A DNA stretch of 64,000 nucleotides from Brachionus manjavacas (lineage: Eukaryota > Rotifera > Eurotatoria > Ploima > Brachionidae). The DNA is taken from positions 62,001 through 126,000 of the forward strand of contig JAHQIY010000023.1 of NCBI GenBank assembly GCA_019054805.1, written 5' to 3'. This document shows, in pieces, positions 1 through 11,057 of the stretch. The position numbers were made by a program, and so were the translations under genes. Each line of letters begins with the position of its first letter. The stretch's first letter is position 1. Under the pieces are notes generated by a model that saw nothing but the letters and a program-made list of their open reading frames with translations, made no database searches and was not told where the DNA came from.

Positions 1-1761
1 TACAAAAGTTGGTCTGTAATGTCAAAGTATTTAGACTTGTCACGTATTTTGTTAAAATTCATAGACATATTTTGTCTCATCCATAGCTGATGCATTAAAT
101 TGGTTGTCGTTTGGAAGCAGCTCACTTGGCTTTGAGTAAAGCCACGTAATAAGGCATTGTAGGTTTTGTGTCTTGGCACTTGTTTTATGACAAAAAATTT
201 TTCATTTATAACTTTTGAGTAGAAATTGACAAAAACTTGATCGAGAAGAATGTAGTCTATTTTTCGCTCCTCAAGATCAGTGAACATTTCGCCAAGAGAC
301 TCGTATTCCACGGAGTACGCGTTTTCTTGGTCAATCCATTCCCTATCCAACGAAAACTTGTTTAATCCAATTAACTTTTCATTCAGCGGCTGACCGCTTA
401 TTCCATAGATCGTCAATTGACTTGTGAACATGGATACAAACACTACCACAATTATCACGATAACCACCATCCAAACAGTGCTGAATATTCGCATCAACCA
501 ATTTTTTATGTTTATCCGAGGAGCTAAACTTTGAAAAAAAAAAATTTTTTTTATTTGGTCCAGACTTGTTTTTAAGTCACAAGTTATAGGTCAAGTCAAG
601 TCAATGACCTAAAATTTTTTTAACGAAATAAATTTCAAAATAAACCATAATCTTAAAATTAAATTGGTCAGAGTTATCTGCATTTATCCATTAGGTTCAG
701 TCTTCAGAAAAAAAATAAGTTTCGTTGAATAACGCACATTTGTAAATAGGTGATACATTTATTAAAGAAATAGAATTAAATTTTTTAACATTGTATGATT
801 TTTGTGTTTGTTAATTATAAAAAAAAATTTAGTTCAAGTAATAACTTTGACTTAAATTTTTGTGACTTAGACTTAAAACTGTGACTTAGAAACAAGTCTG
901 ATTTGGTCATTTTATTTTTGTCCAAATTTAAATTTACTTATTAGCTGTAAGAATGACAAAAGACCACCAAAAAGTGTAGCTTGTTCCTTTCACAAATTCT
1001 CTAGGAAATTGATTCTCTTTCATTGATTTATCCAAGAACCAAATAAAAAGTGCTGCATATGCATTTGCCAGAAGAAAAAATACAAGAATTGGCCACGAAT
1101 TGACAAGAATGGTAATGGCTATTGGAGTAAATGTGGGGCTTCCATTGTGCTCTCGTTTGGTAATGAGATAGAACGAAGGCGAAGTCATGACAGCTACCAA
1201 ATTTGGATTCAGCACCATTTCTGTGAGTTCGATTATTGAAAAAATACCTTTGGTTCTGTAATTGAGTACGCGGCTCTCATTGCTATAGGTTTCAAACAGT
1301 AATTCATACATTGATGCATCATCTTTAATTTTGATGGGAGTCAAAGGATTTGGGTTGAGGGAACAGCAAATATCATAAGTCTGGGATACAATTGAATAAA
1401 AAGGACCATGGGCCAAGTCTTCATAGCTTTCCTCGGCTAGGTACTCATCATTTTTCAGCTCTTTCATTTGAACCGATGGCAAATCATGCTTGTGGTCATA
1501 GTTTTGCTTTATTTGAGACTTAAATTTGGCAACATTTCGCTTTCTTTTGTTGAGTTTGGACTTTTCTGTAAAGCTCTGAAGAGTGTATGATTGTGACTTG
1601 ATGAATGGTTCATAATTGAAAAAATACATCAACTCTGGACATGCATTCAGATTTCGAGCTTCCTTTTGCTCCGATTCAATGTAATAAGGAAAAAAGACAG
1701 TTTGGTCAAGACTAATAGAAAAGACTAACTTAATAAAGTTTATTAAATAGAAAAGTCTCAT
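1..1761 (-). CDS. Ionotropic glutamate receptor-like channel with K+-channel-like pore region (partial, 5' part)
   Basis: Two exons are visible: 938-1761 (start ATG at 1761) and 1-528, joined by an intron 529-937 (GT at 937-936, AG at 530-529); the protein continues past the left edge. Residues 1-19 look like a signal peptide (MRLFYLINF...). An extracellular segment follows, then transmembrane M1 around residues 215-244, a pore helix with F-W-W-S-F-V, and after the splice L-A-P-R, the inner helix starting MRIFSTVWMVV and ending SMFTSQLT, then part of the second ligand-binding lobe. This order is that of invertebrate glutamate-receptor-like channels whose pore resembles potassium channels. The G-Y-G-D filter expected between the pore helix and L-A-P-R is absent in this splice model. 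Ligand and ion selectivity cannot be read from sequence. M4 is not in the window. Confidence 0.75.
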
Positions 1762-1825
1762 TTTTCGAAATGAATCGAAAATTAAGATTCGATTAAGGTC
1801 TATAATTCTAATATTTATCAAAGAT

Positions 1826-2894
1826 TTGTGTGATAATGATAATGAGCTAATTAGTTGTTGTTTAAACTGTAAGCAAGAGGAAGAGTCAACGCGACAATTT
1901 TCTCTAGACTTGAAAGATTTGTTTAATGATGTTAATTCGATAAAAAAAACTAAGGCTCTATTCGATAGAGTAAAGAACATGGTAGATACTTTGGAAAGTT
2001 TGCTTGTTGTTGACACAAATGGCGAGAAAATTTGCAATATCTATCTTGTTAAATTTTATGAGTTTTTAATCGACTTTTACAATCAAACGGAACAGTATAA
2101 TTTGGCTTTTCAAGTAGCTGCTAACCTTCTTCTACCATCTTACAAGTATAAAAAAAAATTTTATTTATTTTTTTTTCGAGACATGAATTTTTGCTGAAAA
2201 TTATATTAAGAAATTAAAAGAAAAAAATTAAGGTATCCAAATTATGGCTTTAAATGATATTTTAATATTGAATAAAATATATTTCAGAGGAACAAAGATA
2301 AATTTAGTGTTTCAAAATTTAGATTGAGATTTTATTTATAAAACGAAATCTGATTAAATATTTAAAAAATCATGTTTAATAGAGTTAAGCCATTTATTAT
2401 ATTAAAAATTGATAAAAAATACCTTTTTTTTTTAAATCAAAAAGTAAAAATTTCGATTTGAAATTTACATTTGATCATGAACTTCAATTTGCCCAACTTT
2501 TAAGTAGATAAAATTTACAATTAAAAACAAGGAGTTTGAAGACAACTCCTTAATGAGAGATTATTATTCTGAAAAAAAAATTCTTTGATTAATTATCTTT
2601 GGATTATTATTGATTGAAAATTTTCTATAAAATAAATTCTATTAATTGAACATTGATAGTAAAAAAGAAACTAATGCAAAATATTTTTTAAGAAAGATTT
2701 TGCCAGCTAATCATCCGTCAATTGGTCTTTTGTCACTAAAAGTCGTCAAATATTTAAATATCAATGAATCATGTTCAGAAACAGCATCATTTTTGGAAGA
2801 ATCAATTAAAATTTTGAGCATATGCTTTGAAAAAGAAAATCAAATATTTGAAATCTTAAACGACTTTAAGAATTTAAATTTTAAAAAAGTTTAA
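1826..2894 (+). CDS. SMYD-like protein, C-terminal exons (SET/MYND part not seen)
   Basis: Two exons: about 1824-2145 (donor GT at 2146) and 2660-2894 (acceptor AG at 2658-2659), which join in frame. The first exon carries a Cys cluster (C-C-L-N-C), as in the post-SET zinc site of SMYD methyltransferases, followed by helices. The second carries NHPSIGLLSLKV and a helical tail, the typical C-terminal TPR-like end of SMYD proteins. No start codon or catalytic SET and MYND domains are visible upstream. The 1.8 kb to the left is occupied by an opposite-strand gene whose start lies only about 60 bp away. So this is either the end of a gene whose 5' exons lie outside the window with the receptor gene nested in its intron, or a truncated copy. 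An AATAAA lies at 2896-2901. The family assignment is by pattern memory and moderately sure. Confidence 0.55.
2470..2491. repeat. Solo hAT-type terminal inverted repeat inside the SMYD-like intron
   Basis: On the minus strand this reads GGCAAATTGAAGTTCATG followed by ATCAAATG. It is close to the terminal repeat of the hAT elements at 41949 and 27395. The matching opposite end was not found, so it is probably a truncated copy. Confidence 0.45.
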
Positions 2895-2901
2895 AAATAA
2901 A

Positions 2902-3707
2902 ACTCTACTCAAAGTTTTTTTAATCTTAATTGTTTTTTTAAGATTTAAAAATACTTTAAGTGGCAAATATAATATTCTTTCTAATTTTATGAAACTGCAA
3001 TAAATATTGACAATAATTGTCAATTATTTTTATGTTTTTTTTTACAAGTTAAAAAAAAATAAAAAAAATATCTCTAATTTGTAATTTCCTAACTCTATTG
3101 AGTTAAAAAAAATAAACAAAACGACTTTTTCATTTTTTAAACATTATTAACTTTCGAATTTTTTCCGAAATTAAATAATTAAAAATTTGATTTATCAAGA
3201 ATAATCACTCAAGATATTTATACAGAAAATACTTTTTAACTCAAAACTAATTGTTCATCATCAAGTTTAGAAATTTGTGTACGTTTTAAAATGTTAAATT
3301 AATAGATAATTAAAAACTGTTATTTAATTTTTTGTTTTTGGTACTGATTTGATCGTTCTTTTCATTTTTTTCTCGACTCCTGACACAAACGTGATTAAAT
3401 AAAATCATTAATCACCAAGTAAGACGTAAAATTTTTGTCATCACATGTTTTAATTTTAAGGTTAAACCAAATATAAAATAAAGTGCTTGATTATTTTTGT
3501 TTATCTTGTAATTTTTGATACATTTTTGTGATAAAATTAATTTTTTTTTTTTAAAGTATTTTATTATTGAATTTTTTTTTAATAATTAAAAATACGAACA
3601 AATTTAGAACAAAGTGGCTTGTTCAAATATGCACGGACTATTTATTAAAGAATTTTTTTAAATTGAAAATTTAAATAAAATAACATGAGATTTATTTATC
3701 CTTTACT
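2902..3707. other. Intergenic, A/T-rich
   Basis: No coding signal or recognisable repeat was seen. It separates two convergent genes and probably holds both 3' UTRs. Confidence 0.5.
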
Positions 3708-5370
3708 TTAAATATAAGTTGAATTCACTTGAAAATAACTTGATGAAAAATTCATTTCTGTTGTTGTATTTCGCAGACTTTTTTCACCGGTTAAATAGAC
3801 TAAATGAAAGCATAAAAGTAGAAAACAAACACCAAGAAAATCTCCGATCGCTGTTAACAATGGAATGCACATAATGTCTGGATTTTGATTCCATCTCCAA
3901 AATAAATGGACCATCAAATAACACAAAATAAGAAGTATTAAAACCTTAAATTAATGTTAATCAAGTCTTCTTTCAAAAAATCAACTTAATTAATAAAAAA
4001 ATAATAAAATTGATGTTTCTCTATCTAATTAAATTCCCAAACTTATTTTTTTTTCTCTGAAAATATTATTTACTTGTATAAAAATAAATCCAAGGTAGAT
4101 TACGACTAATTGTGCAATTAGATCTTGTGACTTGATGAAGTAGATAACAAAAAAAAAGAGTGTATGTCCAGGTAGCGTTAAACCAAGTAAAACAAGTCCA
4201 GTTTTGTGTTCAGGATCTTGGGAAAAAATTGATTTAATTTTAATTTGAGAAAAATATTTTTCTACTTGTTAAAGAAAAGAAAGCATCATAAGGATAAAGG
4301 TAATATTTTTGCGGAGCCCAATGAGCCCATTTTCCTTTATTTCCTGTTTTGTGCAAACTTGTTCCAAGACGAGATGCAAATATTCCGACTATGTTGCCGC
4401 CAACTCCATTGACTACTGGTTGGTAAATGGCTATTCCACTATAATAGTTTATTGCTACTTCCAGAATAATGCCTGCGATGCTACTAATTATCATTGCAAT
4501 TATTACCGGAGTCCATCCTTTATACAGGGTTTCATTTACAAAATTATTGCCATTGCAGTATTTTGCTAGAAATGGTATTAAAAGTATAAAAAAAACAATA
4601 ATGACACAATGAATGTATATTAAATTTCGGTACTGGTAAAACAAGCTTCCGATTGAGGACAAAATTGCCAAAGTTACTACATCACCCAAACTAGCAGCTA
4701 TTGGTGTAGCAATGTTGTCTGGATTAATATTATATTTTGAAGACAATATTATAATGAACATTATGATGAGGCCTAGAAATAAACTAGCCAAAGAAGCTGT
4801 GGAAATACTTGTCACAATCAAAATCAGTATATTTTGTAGATTAAATGTTTTATCCCCTACAAACTCGGTTATGCTTGCAATGAATGAAGCAAGCAGTCCA
4901 ACAACTATCGATTGTATTTGAGTTAGAGCTATATTTCCAATCACTGCTTTTTTAGTGGTATGCCAATCATGTACCTCTTTTAAATTCACATTAGTTGACA
5001 GACGAGAAGCAAGAGTCATTTCCAAGTTTCCTTTTAAACCAAGTAACGCTGGAACAAGAACTATTATTTCTTTTAGATTTATGAAAAGCTTCCACTCTTG
5101 AACTTCGTCCAATAAAACACCTGCTGCAACCATTCCGAAACCAGCTATGATGAATGGTATTACTATTTGCACAAGAGTGTGATACCATTTTTCATGATTA
5201 TGTTGCTCAATTAATTCTATCAATTGAGTTTCTGATTCAGTTCTATTAATTTCACATTCTTGTATACCTAGGACTAATCCTGTACTTGGATTGATCCTAT
5301 TTGAGCAATCTGTAATCAGATTGAGACTAAAATTATTGGAAATACAAGATAGATAATTTAAAACTACCAT
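3708..5370 (-). CDS. SLC41: SLC41/MgtE-type magnesium transporter
   Basis: Divalent cation (Mg2+) transporter of the plasma membrane. Three exons join in frame to 494 residues: 4266-5370, 4074-4216 and 3708-3944, with introns of 49 bp (4217-4265) and 129 bp (3945-4073). Two MgtE-type repeats are visible. The first has VPALLGLKGNLEMTLASRLS at about residues 106-125, then NPDNIATPIAASLGD near 216-230. The second has NGVGGNIVGIFASRLGTSLH near 321-340. Exon 2 gives GLTLPGHTLFF, and exon 3 gives a W-R-W-x-x-x-P-D motif followed by IPLLTAIGDFLG, matching the family's conserved end. About ten hydrophobic segments are present. The start at 5370 is uncertain: a TTTTCAG acceptor-like sequence lies just upstream, so a further 5' exon is possible. 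The paralogue (A1, A2 or A3) cannot be named. Confidence 0.88.
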
Positions 5371-7511
5371 TTAGCTGAAAAACTGAATTTTTAGGCATTT
5401 TTGAATTTCTTGAGCAACAAATTCGATTTTAATTTCATCTAAACTAACAATTTAAAAGAACGGGTAAGGCAAAAATTTTAAAAAAATTAAAGTTAAAGCT
5501 GAAACAATTTAAATTGAATTGAAAAGGTCATTTGAATTTTTTTTTTAATTTTTACCTCTATTTAAACTATTTTAAAATTGAAAATTGCTTGTCTTGGTAA
5601 GAATTTCTAAAATTTTTTGAGTATTTCTATTTCCAATTTACGTCAATAATTTCATTAGACTAATTTTCTTATCTCAAATAATAAATTATCTCTTTTGTAT
5701 TTGAGATTGTCGAGAGAATTTATTTATATCATCCATAAAATCATGTTACATGAAAAATTTATCTAACTCAATTGGTGATTTGAAAAATTATTTGCTAATC
5801 TTTTAAATATTTTCTATTTTTCAATTCAAAATTTTTAAAATTAGGTTTCTGCGTTTATGCTTTATTTTGAAATTATCTAAACTAAAATTCAAGAAACTTG
5901 TCGAAATCTTTAAAAAAAAAAGCTAATTTAAAATAGAAATAGATTAGTTTAAATTTTGGTATCATTCGGTTTTTATTTCTTTAAATTAGTCTTTTTGTCG
6001 TAAATAATATTTAATTAAATTTTATCAAAATATTTATTTTTAGGATCCTTTAGCTCTGGTTACACAAAGAAATTAAATTAAAAAAATTAAATATTATTGC
6101 CAATACAATTAAATACAAAATTATTTGAAAGGGATTAAGCTTTTAAAAAATTAAACAAAATTAATATAATATAATAGTGTAAATTTTATGATTACAAATG
6201 AGCAGACTAGTCGAATTATTATTGATTTTTTTGGTTTTGATTTAATTCTATTTAGGTTTCCTTTTCAAGTCTATAATAAAACTGTTATATCGCGAATTAC
6301 ATTACAAAAAAATGATTTTATTACACATAAAAATTAATTTTTCGATTTCGATAAAATTTAATTTAATGATTGAAACAATAAAAATACTGGACATCCGATT
6401 GAGTTAAATTTATTAAGATTTATTATTAGCATATTGAAAATTTCTTTTTCTTTATTTCTGAAGCATTTTCGACAAAAATTAAAAAATCCAATTTATGAAC
6501 AAAAAAATTTTGTATTTCGTAAATGCATTTTTTGTTCTTATTAAAAAAAATCAAATGAATCTTTTGAATTTTTTCAATTTTTTAATATTAATAGGATAAG
6601 GTGTGTCAATTTAAACTATGGAATAAATTTAAAATTAATAATACATAGTCATCTACATTATATGACATCATAAGCTATTTTTCAATTTTAAATGTAATGT
6701 ACAACCTTAAGCGTTACATTTATGTTTACTGAGGCTATTGGCATTTTAATGATCATTTTTAAATCGCATATCAAATTATCACTTAACTTCAAAATTCAAA
6801 AATATTGTGAAAGCAATATTATTTAATATCAAAGATTTCTTTTATAAGTTCATAAAATTATCTTAGAAAGATAATTTTAGTTAAATTAATTTATTTATAG
6901 AAATTTTGTAAAATTCAAATTATTTTATCATTAAAATTCAATTAGATAAATATTGACTTAAAATATTCATGATTACAATTTTCCATGGATATTGGTAATG
7001 AAAAGAAACTCTATGTGGACATTGTTATTTATGGCTGCTACAAAGATGCAAAGGGCTTGAGTGACTGATAAATATAAGTATGCTTTTAAATAGTTTATGA
7101 ATATATATAAATCTCTAATAATTTAAATCTTACCAAAGGATTTACTTTAGGTTTAAAGTATAAAACTTAAAAATTTATGCTTATTAAAATAGAAAAAAGA
7201 TTTGTGTGATAACTTGATATATTGATTGCTTCTAGATTTAAAGAGAAATTTGGTTCAAATAAATACAGCGCAAAAAACAATTCGTAAAAATTAAATCCAT
7301 TTTAAAATTTTTAAATAGTGATGAAATCGAATTTGTTTTTGGACACAAATTGAAACTTAAGTAAAAACATGATTTGAAAAGACTAATCAAAAAATATTCG
7401 AAATAAATCTTGAAAAAAAGATAAATTTTGAATTGGTTTAATTTTTTGTGTTAGAATTACAAAATTTATCCAATCTTAAAATAATATTGAAAAAGTGTGA
7501 TGCTTCAAATA
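5371..7511. other. Gene-free A/T-rich stretch
   Basis: No exon could be supported. One 27-codon ORF (6985-7068, starting MDIGNEKKLY) reads like coding sequence but is too short to call, and no partner exon was found. Confidence 0.4.
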
Positions 7512-8407
7512 TTTTTTTCAGTTTCAAAAAAAAAAATAATTTTAAGTTGAAATTGCAAGCGTTTTCAAATTTGTTGTAGAATGAGTTAAATTTTTATTTA
7601 GTAATTTGAAAAAAATGTTGAAAATTAGTTCACTCTATTTTGTTGTTAAAGTAAAGGTGAACCAAAATAAAATTAGATGAACAAATTAAATTAAGTTATT
7701 TAATAAAATGCCTAATTCTCAAAACTGATATATAAATTAGTTTATAATTTTTTTGGGTTTTCTTTAATTTGAAGGAGCTTTAGAAAAAGCATCCCAAATA
7801 CCCAAATGCGCTCTCTTCTTAAATCTTTGCCTTTCAGCATAAAATAATAAAAATTTTAGAAAATTAAAATCAATTTTTCACCCTTCAAGTGTTTGACTTT
7901 GAGGAACATAGATTCATCTATTTCGCAAATTTTACCTACTCCTCTTAATTTTAAATTTTATGTAATAATTTTTTTTTTTCTATCGTCTTTTTTAATATTA
8001 CATTAGCTTTTTTCTAAATAGATGAAAAAACTTCAAAACAGGTGAACAATTTTTAGGCTAGGTCAACCAATAGTTCATAGAACCTTAGAACAAGAATTGT
8101 TTCAGTAACAAGTGAACCATAGTTTACCTAACCGACTAGACTCGAAAAACACAGTTTTTTTCTTTTCATATTTTGACTTTAGTGATAATAGACTTTCGTT
8201 TGATGTATTTTAACAAAAACTTAATTTACGAAAAATGAAAAACAGAGCGTAGATAGTTTTTTAAAATTAAAATATTTTCTTAAGGATCATCTGTCAGAAA
8301 CTGTGGTATTCGGTATACACCTGTCAGTCAAAATTATAAAAAAAAAACAAAGTTGTTCATGCTTGCTAATTAACCTGAAATTATTTTTTTTTTGAAACTG
8401 AAAACAA
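7512..8407. mobile_element. Non-autonomous TIR element, Tc1/mariner type (copy 1)
   Basis: The ends form an inverted repeat: TTTTCAGTTTC plus an A-run on the left, and its complement ending GAAACTGAAAA on the right, then AATTTC/AATTTTA variants further in. TA dinucleotides sit just outside both ends (7510-7511 and 8408-8409), as expected of Tc1/mariner insertions. The interior contains no transposase. A second copy in the same orientation is at 22915-23714, sharing blocks such as AAATGCGCTCTCTTCTTAAA. Confidence 0.6.
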
Positions 8408-8763
8408 TAAAAAAATTAACTATTTGAATATTTAAGTTTTTGTACTCCTGCAACGTCGGTTTAATCAGAACAGCCATTTTCTGGTTCAGTGTATGATGAA
8501 TGAAACTGTAGTGATAAATAAGTTGAGATAAAGTTAAAACGTCAAAAATATGGCAAAACTGTTTGTATTCAGATCGAATGGAAACTCTTTTTTCTAATTT
8601 TATGAATTTTTTCTATGAAGCTTTGTTTTCATATATTAAATCAAATATTTAATATATCTAGTTTTTTAATTAAACTTAATTAATTTTCAAGAATATTTTT
8701 TAAATTATTATTTTTTTCCCTTATTTATTCCTTGTGGAGCATATGGTCATGTCATTACAATTT

Positions 8764-9199
8764 GGTAATCCCTAAAACACGGATTCGGATCGCCGGATTA
8801 GGTACCTAAAACACGGATCGATTTTACGGATTTTTGTCGGACCCTAAAACACAGATCCGGATTGAAAAAAATTGAAAAAGACAATTTAAAATCAACACTA
8901 TTTGAAATTGTAATTTTTGGCCCTTCAGTTTCAGAATGGTTTGAGTTCGGGTCAAACTCAATTACAATTAAGTGAGTTAAAAAGTTTAAAAAAAAAGACA
9001 AGCGTGTTTTGTCACTTGTTTTGGTCAACAAAGTGTCTGATTCAAGAGGTAAAATAAAAGAAAATATGTTGCTAACAATGCCTGAAGATGTTCCATATGG
9101 TGCCTTAAATAAATTTTTATTTTGAAACATGACTTTTTAAATCCGGATCCGTCTTTTAGGCAATTTTTCAGAGTCCGGATCCGTGTTTTAGGGATAACC
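8764..9199. mobile_element. MULE-type MITE with 9-bp target-site duplication
   Basis: The 436-bp element starts GGTAATCCCTAAAACACGGA and ends with its inverted complement (one mismatch). The flanks are TTACAATTT (8755-8763) and TTACTATTT (9200-9208), a 9-bp duplication with one difference. That length is typical of Mutator-like elements. The terminal motif CCTAAAACACGGAT is iterated inside both ends. No transposase is encoded, and the element is more GC-rich than its surroundings. Confidence 0.65.
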
Positions 9200-9208
9200 T
9201 TACTATTT

Positions 9209-9900
9209 CGTCGAGCTAGCTGGTTCAATTTTATTAATTTAGTGTTCGAGAAATTTTCAATTATTAATTGATGTCATTAATTAATTTTTTTGTGTTCACT
9301 TTATTTCTAAAAAATGAAGTCCATATTTTTCATTTATTAATCAATTTTATTAAAAACAACAGAATGTTTAAAAAGTCACAAGTCTCAAGTCAAGTCTTGA
9401 CTTTTTTTTCAAAAGAATGAGTTAAAGACTTTTATTTATTTTTTTAAAGTCAAAAAACTTTTCAATTTTTTTTTCACGATAAATATCATGACTAGAAAAT
9501 ACTTAAATTATTTTAAAATAATAAATTGTCTTAATCTTGATGACTCGAAGTTCCGAGATCCCAAAGTCAATTTTTTCTCCAATTTTACAAATTATAACAA
9601 ATTAATCATATAAATTTTCCTTATTTTCTATTTATGCAGAGTAATTATTCTAGAAAAATATTTAACGGAAAATCCCGAAAATTTGCACTTGATTCTCAAC
9701 ATCAGTTTCGGGGCTTAATATTTTTTAATAAAATTAAGTTTCGCCTTTTAATTGTCCAATGCCAATTTGTTTCAATTAGCATTTTCTTTAAAAAAATTAT
9801 AAATTATTTAGATTTTTTGATTTTCAAATTTACACATCTATGATTTCTATGGTTTTTGTTTTGATTATTTTTTATGTATTTTTTAAATTAAACTGAGCCA
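9209..9900. other. A/T-rich stretch with one AAGTC-rich motif
   Basis: CAGAATGTTTAAAAAGTC at 9360-9377, followed by CACAAGTCTCAAGTCAAGTC, resembles a motif at 33547 and is probably a transposon terminus. The 69-codon ORF at 9634-9843 shows no recognisable domain and is not called. Confidence 0.35.
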
Positions 9901-10180
9901 AATAAATAGCATCGGGAATCCATCAGTCAGGATCAAGGACAAATGAAATTTCTTCCGTTTCAGGTAGTTATTGTTGCGCGAAAATGATATTTCTGCCGTC
10001 CTAGATGGTTATTATGAAGCCAAGCAAGTGTTGGACTTTATTATATTAAATATCATATTTTGGGATTTTTAAACAACTCTGTAAAACATTATACAATTTT
10101 TTTGTTATGTCTAATCTATTCACAAAAAATATTAGATAAGAAATTTTTGTTTTTCAAGAGCTTTCTTTGTTTTTTCAACT

Positions 10181-10408
10181 CTACCGGCTTTTTTTTTTTG
10201 GTTCAATTGCAACAGCAATGTCACGATTTGGAATTGGAACAGTAACATGATTAACGGCTAGTGCAATAATGTGGTAACAATGATAATTTTTCAAATAAAA
10301 CCAATTACTACATTTACTAGTTGCCCAGCTGTTTGAGTTAAATTCAAAAAGTTTAATTTCATTCATAAATTCCATTTGTAAATCAAAATCTAATTTCTTT
10401 ATTTTCAT
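10181..10408 (-). pseudogene. SWIM zinc-finger fragment, probably from a MULE-type transposase
   Basis: The 75-codon frame contains a C-x(9)-C-x-H core followed by I-I-A-L-A, then P-I-P and a basic tail. This is the layout of the SWIM finger at the end of Mutator-like transposases and related host proteins. The expected first C-x-C is degenerate (C-S-N), and no catalytic domain is nearby, so it looks like a relic. The MULE-type MITE about 1 kb away fits this family. Confidence 0.45.
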
Positions 10409-10524
10409 ATAATTTTTTTATTTATATAAACACTATTGATCAGTTTTTCTGTTTATTTTCTAGTCATTACGAATAATTATTTTTAACAAACTTTTTGATT
10501 ATTGAATTTTTCGAATGCCAAAAA

Positions 10525-10800
10525 TCATAAGAAAAAGAAAACTAAGTTATTATTACAAAAAAAATAAATAATACACATAAAAATAAATTTCTCAAAAAGA
10601 AGAGAGTGTTGACTGTTCGTTTTGCTTCTTCTGAAAATATCATTTTTGAAAATACTGAACACGATTGGACTAATAACATACCCCTGTGGTACCTCTGTTG
10701 ATTTCGGGTATTGATCACTCAGTTCATCATTAATGTTTACTCTAAATGATCTGATCCAGTATGTTCGATAAGGCGACAAGTTGACATATTGATCGTATTT
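10525..10800 (-). pseudogene. Non-LTR reverse transcriptase fragment
   Basis: The frame shows FRVNINDELSDQYPKSTEVP then QGYVISPIVFSIFKNDI. This is the RT block that normally reads VPQGSVLSPLLFSIYINDI. The catalytic F-A-D-D that should follow is missing. A related, longer copy is at 11.0-12.4 kb. Confidence 0.7.
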
Positions 10801-11057
10801 CTTAAATAATAGGTGAATGTAAAGTTTTTATTACACAAATGCATTCATTAAATAAATGTTGGAGATGCAGAGGCTCAATATTAATATTGTGAAAATACCA
10901 AACCGAACTGTGTAGTTAAAATTTAACATTTATCGTAAATTGAAAACTGGAAATAAAAAATTGAAAACTATTTTTGATTTTCGTCTTTTGAATTTAAAAA
11001 TATTAAACAACCTGCACCTTTAAAAATACGGAAGTTTAACCCTTTGATCGCTGTCCT

